Shown here in pieces: positions 32,411 through 43,718 of a DNA stretch of 64,000 nt. The first letter of the stretch is position 1. Each line of letters opens with the position of its first letter. The stretch covers positions 3,038,001 through 3,102,000 of the forward strand of contig CANTUQ010000077.1 in assembly GCA_947683425.1 (NCBI GenBank), read 5' to 3'. The DNA comes from Excoecaria cochinchinensis. Taxonomy: Eukaryota; Streptophyta; Magnoliopsida; Malpighiales; Euphorbiaceae. A program made the translations under genes and the position numbers. Under the pieces are notes generated by a model. The model did no database searches. It was not told the DNA's origin and saw nothing but the letters and a program-made list of their open reading frames with translations.

Positions 32411-33300
32411 GTACCTATGGCGGTTCTCACCTTCCATGCCTTTTGCCGGGTAGACCTCGTCTCAGTCTGTTCAGCAATGTGAAGATATCCATATCAGTCT
32501 CGTTTCGACCTGTAGGTGTTGGTGAGATATAGCATTCTCTAGCCACAATCTCGATATGAAGAGCAGTGTTTCTCTAACCGCAACTTCTACTTCTGCTGGC
32601 CTCGTCTCAGCTTGCGCAGGGTTGAGGAGATGTAGCACTCTCTGACTACAAACTCGCTGTGAAGAGTAGTGTTTCTCTAACTGCAACTTCGGTTTCTGCT
32701 GGCCTCGTCTCGGCTTGCACAGGGTTGACGAAATGTAGCACTCTCTGACTACAAACCCGGTTGTGAGATGTAGTACTCTCTGACTACAATCTTGGTGTGA
32801 AGAGCAGTGTTCTCTAACTGCGACTTCGGTTTCTGCTGGCCTCGTCTCGGCTTGCGCAGGGTCGAGGAGATGTAGCACTCTCTGACTACAAATCCACTGT
32901 GAAGAGCAGTGTTTCTCTAATTGCAACTTCGGTTTCTGAGATGTGGTGTTCTCTAACCACAGTCTCGGTGTGAAGAGCAGTGTTCTCTAACTGCGACTTC
33001 GATTTCTACTGGCCTCGTCTCGGCTTGCGCAGGGTCGAGGAGATGTAGCACTCTCTGACTACAAATCCGCTGTGAGGAGCAGTGTTTCTCTAACTGCAAC
33101 TTCAGTTTTTGAGATGCGGTGTTCTCTAACCACAGTCTCGGTGTGAAGAGCAGTGTTCTCTAAATGCAACTTCGGTTGGTGAAGTTCCCTTGCTAACCCC
33201 CATCCGATCTGCAAGGTGCGTAGCACTCTCTGGCTGCCGCGTGAATTGTGAGATGTAACACTCTCTGGCTACAATCCCGGTTTTGTAGAGGAGGAGACCT
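32411..33300 (-). repeat. Tandem repeat of Tat1 next to the 3' LTR
   Basis: Imperfect copies, roughly 100-125 bp, marked on plus by TGTAGCACTCTCTGACTACA, TCTCTAACTGCAACTTC and CTGGCCTCGTCTCGGCTTG. In sense, GCAGTTAGAGAAACACT and CCGAGACGAGGCCAGC match GCAGTTAGACAACACTT and CCGAGATGAGGCTAGC of the 126-bp repeat in element A, so the arrays share descent. The open minus frame (32471-32926) is a by-product. Confidence 0.85.
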
Positions 33301-33648
33301 CGATGGGTTCCCTGTTCCAAGAAGACATGAATCTTAGGCGCCCTTGTTCGGACTTCTAATCGATGCTTGTGCTCTGATCGATGTTTCTCTGTACCTGTGT
33401 GATAAAAGGTTTTGTTAATTCATGTTTGAGTTGTTATCTTTTAACATGTCTATGAATGGTGTGGTTTTGCTTTATCTACCATGTCATGTTTCATTTATAT
33501 TCTTTTCTATTGAGTCATCATTCATCATTTTTTCATCATTTTTTTGTTTTGCAAATGTGAAAACATATATTCGTCTGTAATATGAATGAATCATAAATAA
33601 CTGAATAAATGCATAAAACTGAAAACAAAAGTTTTTCACTAGAAATAT
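33301..33648. other. Untranslated sequence between ORF1-like gene and tandem repeat of Tat1
   Basis: T-rich on plus, with ATTCATCATTTTTTCATC words. No gene or palindrome is seen. Confidence 0.5.
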
Positions 33649-34469
33649 CTATTTTTGTACAATGTATATACAAAGTGAAAATACAAAAGTGATTCCCTGA
33701 ACATCAAAGAGGCGTGTAGTCAGAGGTCTCATCAGGATCCTCGTCATCTGATATGTGCACTGTCCCTGGCGGAGGTGGAGGTGGAGCTGGCTATGCCGGA
33801 GGGGGAGGCTGAGCCGTGGGGGGTCCTGCCTCAGCATCATGGGCCTGTCTGAATCTAATCTGAGCATAGCCATCCAAGAAGGGCTGAGTACAAGTCCTCA
33901 TAAACCCTAAGGTCTCTGAAACTGTGCTTCCTAGCTTCTTGAAGGCCTGGCTCATCTGAATGGTCTGCCTGCTGGCGGCCTTTCTCATCTGCTCTAGGCA
34001 CTGCTCTGTATGCTCTCTGAACTCCCTCATGGTCTGAGACAAGGGTGGGAGAATCCCCTCTATCGCCTGGACCCGAGATCTCAGAGAGTCGAGTGACTCG
34101 TCGATCATCTGTAGGGTCATATCAACCCTCTGAGACGCCTGGTCCTGAGACATCCTCATCTCATGAGCGAGCTGCTGCCTAAGCTCCCTCTGGCCCTGGG
34201 CGATCTGCTCTATCAGCCTCACCTGCTCGTCTCTGAAGGCCTCCAGAACCTGAGCCTGCTCTCACGCTGTGTGCTCGATATAACCGGCCTACTCCTGAAC
34301 CAACCGCTCTATCCCTCGAGACTGCTCCTGAATAGCAGCCTGCTGGCGGTCTAACCTCTCGTGTATAGCTCTGTCTCTCTCATCCTGTCGTCACTCCAAG
34401 GCTGCGAACATGGAAGTGAGAAGCTGGGAGAAGTCAGGCTGTGCTGGCTGCTGTGCTGGCTCTGGCGGC

Positions 34470-34474
34470 GGGGC
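34470..34474. repeat. Target-site duplication of the solo LTR (GGGGC), left copy
   Basis: GGGGC here and at 38212-38216. Confidence 0.93.
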
Positions 34475-34929
34475 TGTAACACCCCCATCGCCGTCCCCGT
34501 TGGAAGGACACCGATGGACACGCTACCCGACACTCACTCATACAGATATGCACTGCACAACACGGAAGCATACTTTAATACATAATATGCATACGAAAAT
34601 ACGGATTAATTAAAAACTTACCTTACCTGCAGGCACGGACTGATCATGCAATAACTCACGCATACGCAGACACTAAGCAGAAGCATACACATAACCATTC
34701 AACGGAAGCATAAGCGAAATAATAAAACAAAGGAATAACTAAACATAAAAACATACTAACTATTACATTCCCAAAAGAAAACTCAAGATCAAAACATAAT
34801 TAATTACATATACAATACTACAGAATTACAAAAGCTGAAATACAGAAGCTGAACAAAATACAAAACTTCTAACTCCTACGTGGCCGACCTTGCAGAAGCG
34901 CGACTCGAACAGAACCAAACCTGCCACCT

Positions 34930-36080
34930 GCACGGAAAGGAAATCCGTGCTAAGCGATAAACGCTTAGTGGGGAGAACACACAAGAGTATGGACGGCCAT
35001 TCACAATGGTCGCCAAGGCAAAACACATTTAAATGGCAAATGCGGATATTCATAACATATAAATAATTAGGCTTGCATAATAAAGGTATTCATTTCAATA
35101 CTCTCAATCAAACCATAAACTCATGTCCAGGATAGGCCAAAACAGACATAATACAATACACGATACAGGCATCATCATGCTGAACTACATACTATATCAC
35201 ATGCATAAACCTACATGGGTAGCAAATATCAACATCTTACCGTGCGGAGTCACATGAACTTTACACATGCAATTGACATAACTAAGCACCCATGCATGAA
35301 CTGACAACCAAACCATCACGTTAAGAATGCTAGCTAACCAACATACTTAGACTTGCTAAACACACACATTAGTCAAAATCCAAGGTACAAAATCCAAAGC
35401 ATCATATTACCGCTGCGCAACTCTCATATATAAAGTATCAAGCGAAAACACTCTAATAGCGGAGACTGAAAGCATAATCACATAACATTACATTCATATC
35501 CTCAACATGCAGAAAGTACAGTAATCATCACATACTTACCATCACAACTGCTTCGGTTCACATGCTAATATATATAACAAAACTATGCTTAAGTCATATA
35601 CTTAAATACATCAATCGAATCATTTCAAAGCATTCAGAAACTTATAACAAATCACATGACAAGTACGGATAATCATGTTAGATATAAAATCATGCTTACA
35701 TAAAACAGACATACATTCTAAAGCCCATAGACACATCCATATACATATAAACTGATTCCTGAAATCCTTATCATGCTCAAACAGATATCACATTCTGATA
35801 GTTATTTCAAAGTAACACAACCAATAAAGTACCTGCTGACTCATAATAGTGGATAACGAGTGTACACACAGTACTTTTCGGGTACGAGCCGATTACAGAC
35901 AGTACATTACGGGTACGAATCGATTAAACCATTATACTTTAACTTTCACAGATATTTTCAAAAGGGACCTTAAACAAGATCCAATACAGAAAAGGGTTCG
36001 CGAGGAACCAAACGGGGACCTGATCGGGGTCCAAACAGAACTATGGGCTGCAGCTAACCGACTCTATTAGGCATGCCTAA
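34930..36080 (-). promoter_or_regulatory. Leader hairpin cassette of the solo LTR
   Basis: H1 TTAGGCATGCCTAA (36067-36080); H2 GGACC/GGTCC (36016-36032); H3 GGACCTT/AAGATCC (35965-35982), with a G-U pair in sense; H4 GTAC/GTAC (35871-35885 and 35902-35916); H5 CTAAGCG-ATAAA-CGCTTAG (34950-34968); H6 GCACGGA/TCCGTGC, seven perfect pairs (34930-34950). TATA run at about 36148-36162. Confidence 0.75.
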
Positions 36081-37010
36081 CTATCCACTAGACTGACTCT
36101 CGCAGGTCATGCATAAAACAATGCACGCTTCGAATCGCATAACGCATAAATATATATATACATCATGCAAAAACTAGAGAATGTTAGACGTATAAATATG
36201 CTCATAAAGTTGGTCATATATCATACAATTCTCATTGCAAAACATAATACAATCAACACCTTTTAACATTAAACAATGTTATAAAGCATGACAAAAATCA
36301 GGTATAGAAACATTATCTTGCCAATGATTATCAATACAAAATCCTAATCATGCGTTAGGTGAAGATAACTAAGTATAAATCATGCATAATCCAAATTACA
36401 TTTAACATAACACAATGAGTTCCAAGGCTAAAGCATAACAATGCATTCAGACATTAACCATATTATTCAAATAAGTTAGGCATAGCAGGATGTCAATCAT
36501 ACTTCATACAAGTCATATGCTGGAGCATGCAATAATTCAGTCAATCAATCACATTTAACATTAATCATAATACTAAAGCATGTCAAATTATTCCTAAAGA
36601 AGAAATAGACCAAAGATATGCGTAACATAAATCACATTAAGACAGAACATGTTAGAGACTAAATAGTCAGAAAGTTAGCCTTCATAAATCCTTTGCATTC
36701 AAAATAAGACGTGCAATAAAGATCACAACAATGAGCATATCTCAACCCAAACCATACAGTTAAAATCCCACAGTCATTTAACAGGATCACTGTAATCCAA
36801 AACTTATTCCAAAATACCACATATAACTTATCATAGATGACATATTATTAATACCAAACAAATTGGGATAATCAATCATATCAGCAAGGTAGTATAGCAA
36901 ACAGTAAAGGAAAATACCATTAAGAAGCGTTTGGAAATCATTTTATAAAAACTGGTCGCTTGGGAAAGAAAAACAGAAGAAAAATAGAAGAGTCGGGCGA
37001 CCTGAGCAAC

Positions 37011-37107
37011 CTTCACTTCGCGTGAAGGTTGCTCACGTCGCGTGAGCATAGCTCACGTAGCGTGAGCATTGCTCACCTAACGTGAGCATGGCTCACGTCG
37101 CGTGAGC
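37011..37107. repeat. Five palindromes at exact 20-bp period in the solo LTR
   Basis: Each unit is a 17-bp palindrome followed by three bases, starting at 37011, 37031, 37051, 37071 and 37091. Type: GCTCACGTCGCGTGAGC. The first unit is CTTCACTTCGCGTGAAG, in which both arm ends changed together. Confidence 0.93.
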
Positions 37108-38211
37108 CGCCTCCTTCTTCTTCCCCGCTATCGCAAACATGCAGATTTTCCATCGTTACCCAGAAATTCTTTCTAAAACCTCTCAGAAATCATTCAATCA
37201 TGCATAAACTCTTACCTTATTACTCAAATGCATATCACAACATACTCAAGATCAAACTAAACTCAACATTCCAGAAATTAATCAAAATAAACAAAATCAA
37301 GCATAACCACATTCACATTCCTCAAGAGTATAAACCCTAAAATACAGTAAGTTCAAAACCTAAACTCAGTAACTTCAATTCACTCCCTATCATGCATTAC
37401 TAACACATTTACTCACGTAATCATGCATACACATTTCAAAACACAGCAATTTCCAGAAATTAGGCAATGCAACCACATTATAACCTAAGTGAGAAAAAGG
37501 GCAGAGACATTCAATTTGATCACAATCTGAAATTGAAGAACACAGAAGCTCTCAAGCATTGCATGCATTCAAAACACACTCCCAAACTTGGAAATGATGA
37601 TCCAAAATTCCGCTTTAAGATCAATCCTCAATCCTTTACTTGTCCTTAACCTTCTTCTTGCAATCCAAAGCTTGTACAAACAAGAATCCACAGTTACTCT
37701 TCAAAACCCTAACTCAACCAAAAACCAAGAGAAGAAGAACAACAACAACATGCAGGAAACAGAAATTCCAACTCACCTCTTTAAGCAAAACACACTTCAA
37801 GCCAAGCACAACTCCAAGCCAAAGAGAATGAAAGGAAAAGCAGAGAAGGAAGAGGAGAAGAAGAAGAAGGGAAGGCGTGAGAGGAGAGAACGAACGGGAA
37901 TGCTATCTGTGTTCTCCCTCTCTTCCTCTTTCCTTTCTTCTTTTCTTCATTAAATGCCCACCTAACAAGCCCACATGGCAGATCCTAATTAGACCACAAA
38001 CTCCACTAAGACTATTCCAAATCAATTACTGCTCTTTAGTCCTTAGACAAATAACACTTCACTCACTTACACATTTCTTCCTTATAAACTTAATTATCTT
38101 TTCAATTAGGTCCTTAACACTCCAAATTTCTCAAGCACAAATTACCAAAATACCCTTGCTTAACCCGACTTAGCAAACACAATCCGACCAGGGCTATTTT
38201 GGGGTGTGACA

Positions 38212-38216
38212 GGGGC
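38212..38216. repeat. Target-site duplication of the solo LTR (GGGGC), right copy
   Basis: Matches 34470-34474. Confidence 0.93.
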
Positions 38217-39399
38217 TGCGGAGGTGGATGCCCCTGGGTCGCCCCAGAAATATGGGTGATACCTATCGGGGGGGCCGTGGGTAGACCTCTGTACCCTAAT
38301 ACCCGGCGATGGAATCGGCGTCGGCGCTCTGGATGCTGGTGAAGCCACAAAGAGCTCGTCCATAGTAAACTCTATGTCAAAATTCGACGGGGTGCTGGGC
38401 TGCTCCTGCTGTGGTGGCGGTGGCACAGTCTGAGGCTGAGGAGGCTGAGGGGGCTGCGGCTCAGGCTGCGGAGGCTGGTGCTCTGGCTCAGGCTTTGGCT
38501 GCTCCTGATCTGGACCCAAAGGTGGAAGGGAGAACATCCGCCTGGTCTCGGGGATGGATAGCACTCTGTAAGCCTCTGCCTGGCCTGATATCTGGGAGAT
38601 CATCCCCATCTGCACTGCCGCTGCGGCATCCATATGTATCCCCTCATCCAAGGGTCCTCTCAGCCTGTCTGGGGAAACTCCTAACCCCAAAAGCAACCGA
38701 GTGATGACTCCTCCTACTATCACCACTGGTGTCAGTCCTCTGCCAACTCTGACCAAGTTAGCCAAGATCTCATGGCTAACGTTGAGGCGCTGGCCTACCA
38801 CCATAGCCCAGAGGCTCCAGATCTCGGCCGCATTAAGCGACACTGCATTACCAGCTCGACCAAGGTACGAACTGGATAGCACTCTGTGCAAGTACCGGAG
38901 TGCCTGAGACACCAGTACGGTGCTCTTCGCTGTATCATGATCATACAACACTCCCGGTAAGGCAATGGCCGCCCAGTGGGTGTGTCTCACCGCTCGCCAT
39001 GGGATCTCGACCCCCTCCTCCGTGGGAAGCCCCATGGCCTGCACGAATCTCTGCCTGGTAATACTGAAGTGCTGGCCATCGAACCAGAACTGGACCACCC
39101 CTGGCTCCGTATCTGATCTTTGAAAATTGCCATAACGGAGGGTGGCTAGGACCTGACGAGTAGCCTCTAGGAAGGTCTGGAAAGTGGGGTCAAGGAACTC
39201 TGTCCATCCGGCGCCCTCAACAAGCATGTCGACCTCCAGGGCCAGCCCTAGGGCCTCTAGGAACGGCCGGGACACGAAGCGGCTAGCCCGAATCTCCACC
39301 TGAGCCAGCGCTCTATATCTCTGAGCTGACACATCGTCCATCCAAGCCGGAACCATGACCTCGGGCTGGGCCTGTTGTGCTCTGCGTCTAGGAGGCATC

Positions 39400-40114
39400 C
39401 TGCAAAAGAAATATTAGATAGTGAAAATTTGACAAAACAGGCATTATTAGGCTCGTTTTCGAGGTGAAAGCCCATTTAGGCCTCACCCGAGCAACAACGG
39501 CCCGAATACGCGGTAGAAAAAATAGATAATAAATGAAAAGGGGCGAATGTCCTGTCAAAGGATGTTGCCCAGCATGCTTCGCACAGATCAAAACAGGATA
39601 AACATGCAATCGGCATGGAAATATTTAAAGCGAATAAAAATGGGCTTTCTAGAACCCAAGGTATGCATTATACACAAAAATATTCAATTTTAGAATAAAA
39701 AAAATGAAAATTTGGGCAGCACCCCGACAAGGGTGTGCCCAACCTCCTGCATAAAAAAGGCATCAAACCAGGCCTCAGGCCTCAACAACAATATTAAGAT
39801 AAAAATGGGACACACCCCGGCAAGAGTGTGCCCCCAACAACACAAAATAAATGGCCTCAGGCCTCAACAACAACAATCATATATGCTAGAAAGCCTATTT
39901 CCAAGGCAACAATGGTATAGGAAAAAAAGTGCTATTTCTATGTGATCATGCAAAAGTTCAGATTAATTGTACTACAAAATATATAAAAAAACGGGCAGCA
40001 TTCTCCCTAAATTTTTAAGGCATCTAAAGCATTCTAGCCATTTCTAAGGCTAAAAGAAGAAGAATGAATGAAGAAATAAATTAAATAAAATAAAAAAGTA
40101 GTTATTTTACTTAC
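39400..40114 (-). other. Predicted intron in the 5' untranslated region of the ORF1-like gene
   Basis: Sense donor CTTCAA then GTAAGTAAAA (donor at 40114) and acceptor TTTCTTTTGCAG (ends 39400), directly before GATGCC, where ATG is the ORF start. Length 715 bp. It contains degenerate direct repeats (CACCCCG-CAAG-GTGTGCCC near 39719 and 39812, GGCCTCAGGCCTCAACAACA twice). Not verified by transcripts. Confidence 0.6.
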
Positions 40115-40302
40115 TTGAAGTCGCGAAAAGTGTAGAAAACTGAAGAAATATGAATGTCTGAGCGTCCGGTGAGTGGAGAACGCGAAAAGATGAAGAAATT
40201 GCAAGAAAAAATGAGAAAGAAGGCTTAAAATGCACAAAAAAACGCTAAAAAACTGTTTTTGAGAGGAAGAGTGAAAGTGACAGTGCCGCTGGTCCGTCTG
40301 TC

Positions 40303-40513
40303 ACTCGCCCTTATATAGAGTTTCGTGACCGACGGGCTGAGCGTTTGTAGGAGCGACCGACGGGCTGACCGTCTGTCGTTCTAATTAATGCGTAGTGAAT
40401 GCGCGTGATCAATGCAATGCTGACGTATACATCTGCCAGGTGGATCTTTACCGACGGGCAGGCCGTCTCTTGGGAGAGACGGGTAGGCCATCGGTGACGC
40501 CTTTCTATAAATT
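40303..40513. promoter_or_regulatory. Two-way (divergent) internal promoter of Tat1
   Basis: Minus-strand TATATAA (40311-40317) faces the ORF1-like gene. Plus-strand TATAAAT (40505-40511) faces the antisense ORF. The 187 bp between them hold GACCGACGGGC at about 40328 and 40357, CCGTCTGTCG at about 40370, and a long imperfect inverted repeat CCGACGGGC...GAGACGGG...CCATCGG at about 40451-40493. The same CGACGGGC sites sit upstream of TATA in the Tat1 LTR. Confidence 0.65.
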
Positions 40514-40581
40514 CTTCCAAAAATTTTGCTCTTTTGTGTCTTTTCATTTTCCCACATCTTGAGGCCTTTATTCTTCTTAGA

Positions 40582-41897
40582 ATGTCTTCATCTCTAGTCC
40601 AAAGAATGCACCGTATCCTAGATGATAAACACTCTTGGGAAAAAGGTGCCCTTTCCTCTCTATCTGGGCTAAACTATCTGCGTCAGGTCAAAGTTGATCA
40701 GAACCTTCTTCAGGCGGTGACCCACTTCTGGAACCCCCGGTTTCACGTCTTCTGGTTCACTTACCAGGAGCTGTGCCCCCTGCCTGAGGAGTTAGCTGCC
40801 ATTCTCGGAGCCTGGTTCCCTCCTAGCATTCTGTCCTGCGTCCCCTATTGCGGCCTACTCCAGACTCGGGACATAGCTATGGCTCTCGGTATACCTTCTT
40901 CTGAGGTCGTCCGGCTGATTTCTTCGGGTTTTTCCTTTGCTTTGGAGCCACTGGTCGAGGCTCTAGATCAGTTCACTGACATCCCCACCTACCGGGTAAG
41001 TATCATATTTCTGTTTTGCATGGTGAACTTTCTCACTGTTGTTCCAGGGGGTTTGACAGGTGATCCTCACCTGTTCGGAGCTCTGAGCGACTTCCATCGG
41101 GGATCATCACCCTTCCCACTCATTCTGGCTGAGACCATTCTGGGTTTAGATGCTGTAAGCTCTGGATCCACCATTACCTTTACCGGCAGCCCCTTATTGC
41201 TCCAGGTACGTCATTATTTTAAAGGTAGTGCATCCCTTATGGATTTTCACACTAGCTTTTCTTAGCGGGAGGTGCGTCCTTTTGGATTTTCACACAACCC
41301 TGTGCTTTATTTTTGCCTGAAGTAAACCCTACTTACTGCAGCGGCTTTTTTTTTTCTCTTTTTTCCTTTTTTTTTCCTTAACTGAGGATGCTGTCTGAGC
41401 CACCTCCTCGAGTTATTCCACAGTATTCACCGAGCCATTTCCTTCGGCGTCGACGACTGTGTGAATGTGCCACCGTTGGTGAAGGCATTACCAGATTTGG
41501 CGAGCTGTCAGATGACGACATCAGTTTCACGTCTGCCTGGCTCCCATTGTCTCATGTGGTCATTGATGGGCCATCGGGGTGTGTTCCCCTCTGTGGGCTC
41601 TATCAAGCCACCTTCTATATCACTTCTCGATGTACGCATCAGTTCGGGATGACCCAGGATGTGGTGAGGGTTCCGTTGTCGTTCCGGGGAGGAGCTCTTT
41701 CGGCTGCATTTGCTTCTTGGTATTATGAGCTGTGGAGCAAGCTGCCAGTAAGACTGTTATTCCGAAGTTCGGCGATCATTCTGTGGCTTCAACTAGCGAG
41801 TACAAGAAGTGGATCCTTAGCCCAGCATCTGATAACAGGACACGAGGGCTCAAGCATCTGGTCGGCGAGAGCAGCGGCAAGACTTAGCTTAGCTTAG
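40582..41897 (+). CDS. Antisense extra ORF of Tat1, DUF7745-like (probably decayed)
   Basis: Starts at 40582, 70 bp after a TATA box. First exon 40582-41205 has LSGLNYLRQVKVDQNLLQAV, THFWNPRFHVFWF and YQELCPLPEELAAILGAWF, the hallmark order of DUF7745 proteins, which occur in plant retroelement and plant-mobile-domain contexts. A donor CAG then GTACGT ends it in phase 0. A frame reopens near 41388-41400 (acceptor probably at 41399) with ITRFGELSDDDISFTSAW and runs to 41897, where homology fades. The gene runs opposite to gag-pol. Antisense extra ORFs downstream of integrase are known in Tat-lineage elements; their function is unknown. Confidence 0.65.
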
Positions 41898-42279
41898 CTT
41901 ACATATGTATCTCTTTGGGTGCTACATTTCTTTTAATGCAGAACTAGAAAATGATGAAAACGAAAAGAATAATATTCATTCTATTTCACGAAATTATGTA
42001 CATTTTCATGTAATTTCAGCATACATGATCAGTTTTGACATTTACTTAACCGTGTACGCCCTATTAATACATGAAACCAAATTTTAACAGCATCAACTCC
42101 TGTTACCAATCGGCCCTCTCGGGTTTTCACGATTGAACATTTTCTCTCGTGCCTCTAATTTTTGCACAGGATGCCTTTTTTCGGTTTTCACCCTATCGAG
42201 GCGCCTAATTTTAGCACGGCCGCCTTTTTTCGGTTTTCGACCTGCGGGGCATTTCATTCTCTTCTTTTTATTTTGGTCT
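41898..42279. other. Gap between integrase and antisense ORF of Tat1
   Basis: A/T-rich sequence followed (42140-42245) by a roughly 57-bp direct repeat in two copies, marked GCCTAATTTT, GCACGG or GCACAG and CTTTTTTCGGTTTTC. No gene. Confidence 0.55.
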
Positions 42280-43718
42280 TTAGCCATGGAACCTCTTGAG
42301 CCTGTCGACATTGATCGGCTCCTTGAATTCATTTCCATCGCTATCCGACAAGATTGTAGCTCCTTTGGACAACAGCTTTTTAAGGATATACGGCCCCTCC
42401 CAGGTTGGTCTGAATTTTCCTCTGATATCGGGTATACCTGGCCTCATCTGCTTGAACACTAAGTCCCCTTCTTTCAGCGGATGCTTTCTCACCTTTTGTT
42501 TGAATGTCCTGGCCAACCTCTTCTGATAGATCTGATTGTGATAATAAGCCTTCAGCCTACTCTCATCCAGTAAGTTTAAGTGTTGTAGCCTCTGTCGCGC
42601 CCATTCGGCCTCCGGGATTTGGGCTTCCATGACTACTCTCAGCGATCGGAGCTCTATCTCAACTGGCAACACTGCTTCCGTCCCGTATACTAAGGAAAAT
42701 GGCATAGCGCCCGTAGATGTCCTTGCTGTTGTCCTGTATCCCCACAGTGCAAAGGGTAGCTTCTCTGCCCAGTCTTTGTAAGTTTGGACCATCTTGGATA
42801 CGATCTTCTTCATATTTTTATTAGCGGCCTCTACTGCCCCATTAGCTTGTGGTCGGTAGGGAGAGGATCTATGGTGCTTGATACCATATTTCTCAAGGAG
42901 CTTCCAGGTTTCCCCCATGAACTGCACCCCGTTGTCAGACACTATGTGGTGAGGGAGGCCATATCTGCAGATCAGATTTCTCTCTATGAACTTGGCCATA
43001 TCCCTTGCGTTAATCTTTTTGAAGGATTCTGCCTCTACCCATTTGGTAAAATAGTCAATTGCGACTATGATGTATCTGTGCCCATTGGATGCCGTAGGGC
43101 GAATCTCTCCGATAATATCTATCCCCCAAGCAGCGAAAGGTCAAGGTGATGTCAGGTTGTGTACTCTGATACTGGCAGATGCCTCAAATCTTCGTACTGT
43201 TGGCATAACTGGCATTGCTTGACATACTTTGAGCAGTCATTGTCCATCGTAAGCCAATAGAAGCCTTGTCTCATGATCTTCTTTGCCAGGGTCAAACCAT
43301 TCATGTGAGCCCCACAAACAACTGCATGGGTCTCCTCCATCACCTTGCAGGCTTCTTTTTCATTCAAGCACCTGAGCTGAATCCCGTCTGCTTGTCTCTT
43401 GTACAACACTCCTTCCAAGGATATGAACTGAGTAGACAGTTTCCGGATCATCTTCTGGTCTTTCTCAGTAGCTTCCTCTGGAAACTTATCGTTTTCCAAA
43501 TAATTCATAATGTCAAAGTACCATGGTTTTCCATCCGCCACTTCTACTTCAATTATTAGCTTGATCTCAAAGCTGGGCTTCTCAGGACACGAAATCAGCA
43601 CTGGCTTCATAGCCACCCCTTCAGGATTATCCCATATCGACACTAGGGTTGCCAATGCATCAGCTAGACGATTTTCATCTCTTGGCACGAAGGAAAGTGC
43701 AGGTCTCAAACTGCCCAC
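42280..43718 (-). pseudogene. pol: Integrase of Tat1, two frame breaks
   Basis: Zinc-binding part (43152-43718): the two His lie in EETHAVVCGAHMNG and the two Cys in CQLC. A frame change near 43150 and a stop near 43142 precede the catalytic core. The core carries the three acidic residues: GIDIIG (about 43110), VSDNGVQF (about 42935) and NGAVEAANKNMKK (about 42835). The C-terminal part reaches NVDRLKRFHG at 42280. The sequence has the Tat/Ogre style, without a chromodomain. It would insert the DNA copy into chromosomes. Confidence 0.92.

Larger units (their letters stand above)
34475..38211 (-). mobile_element. Solo LTR of a chromovirus, 3.7 kb, inside Tat1
   Basis: Ends TGTAACACCCCC and GGTGTGACA, with 5-bp duplication GGGGC and no internal region. 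It has the whole chromovirus-type LTR layout: palindrome array, TATA, hairpins H1-H6. It arose by recombination between the two LTRs of an element that had inserted into the ORF1-like gene. Frames within it are not genes. Confidence 0.95.
33649..39398 (-). pseudogene. ORF1-like extra gene of Tat1, split by a solo LTR
   Basis: The first part (38212-39398, start 39398) is about 396 codons with MPPRRRAQQAQPEV, QFWFDGQHFSITRQRFVQAM and SLNAAEIWSLWAMVVG, then a Pro/Gln-rich stretch (about residues 300-340). It resembles the plant ORF1/putative transposon protein type seen in Athila and Tat elements (moderate certainty). The frame stops only because the solo LTR starts at the target GGGGC. Past the LTR it resumes (33649-34474) with three stops (near 34401, 34296 and 34262) and a helical, Gln/Glu-rich coiled-coil-like segment. 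The ATG follows a splice acceptor directly. Function unknown; possibly structural. Confidence 0.7.

Noticed and set aside
37588..37953. 121-codon frame in the solo LTR
   Set aside because: Lies in the non-coding purine-rich part of the LTR; A/G-rich composition gives poly-Lys/Glu.
40996..41047. Possible 52-bp intron (GTAAGT to CAG) in the antisense ORF
   Set aside because: Length is not a multiple of three and below usual plant introns; the frame reads straight through with DUF7745-like sequence on both sides.
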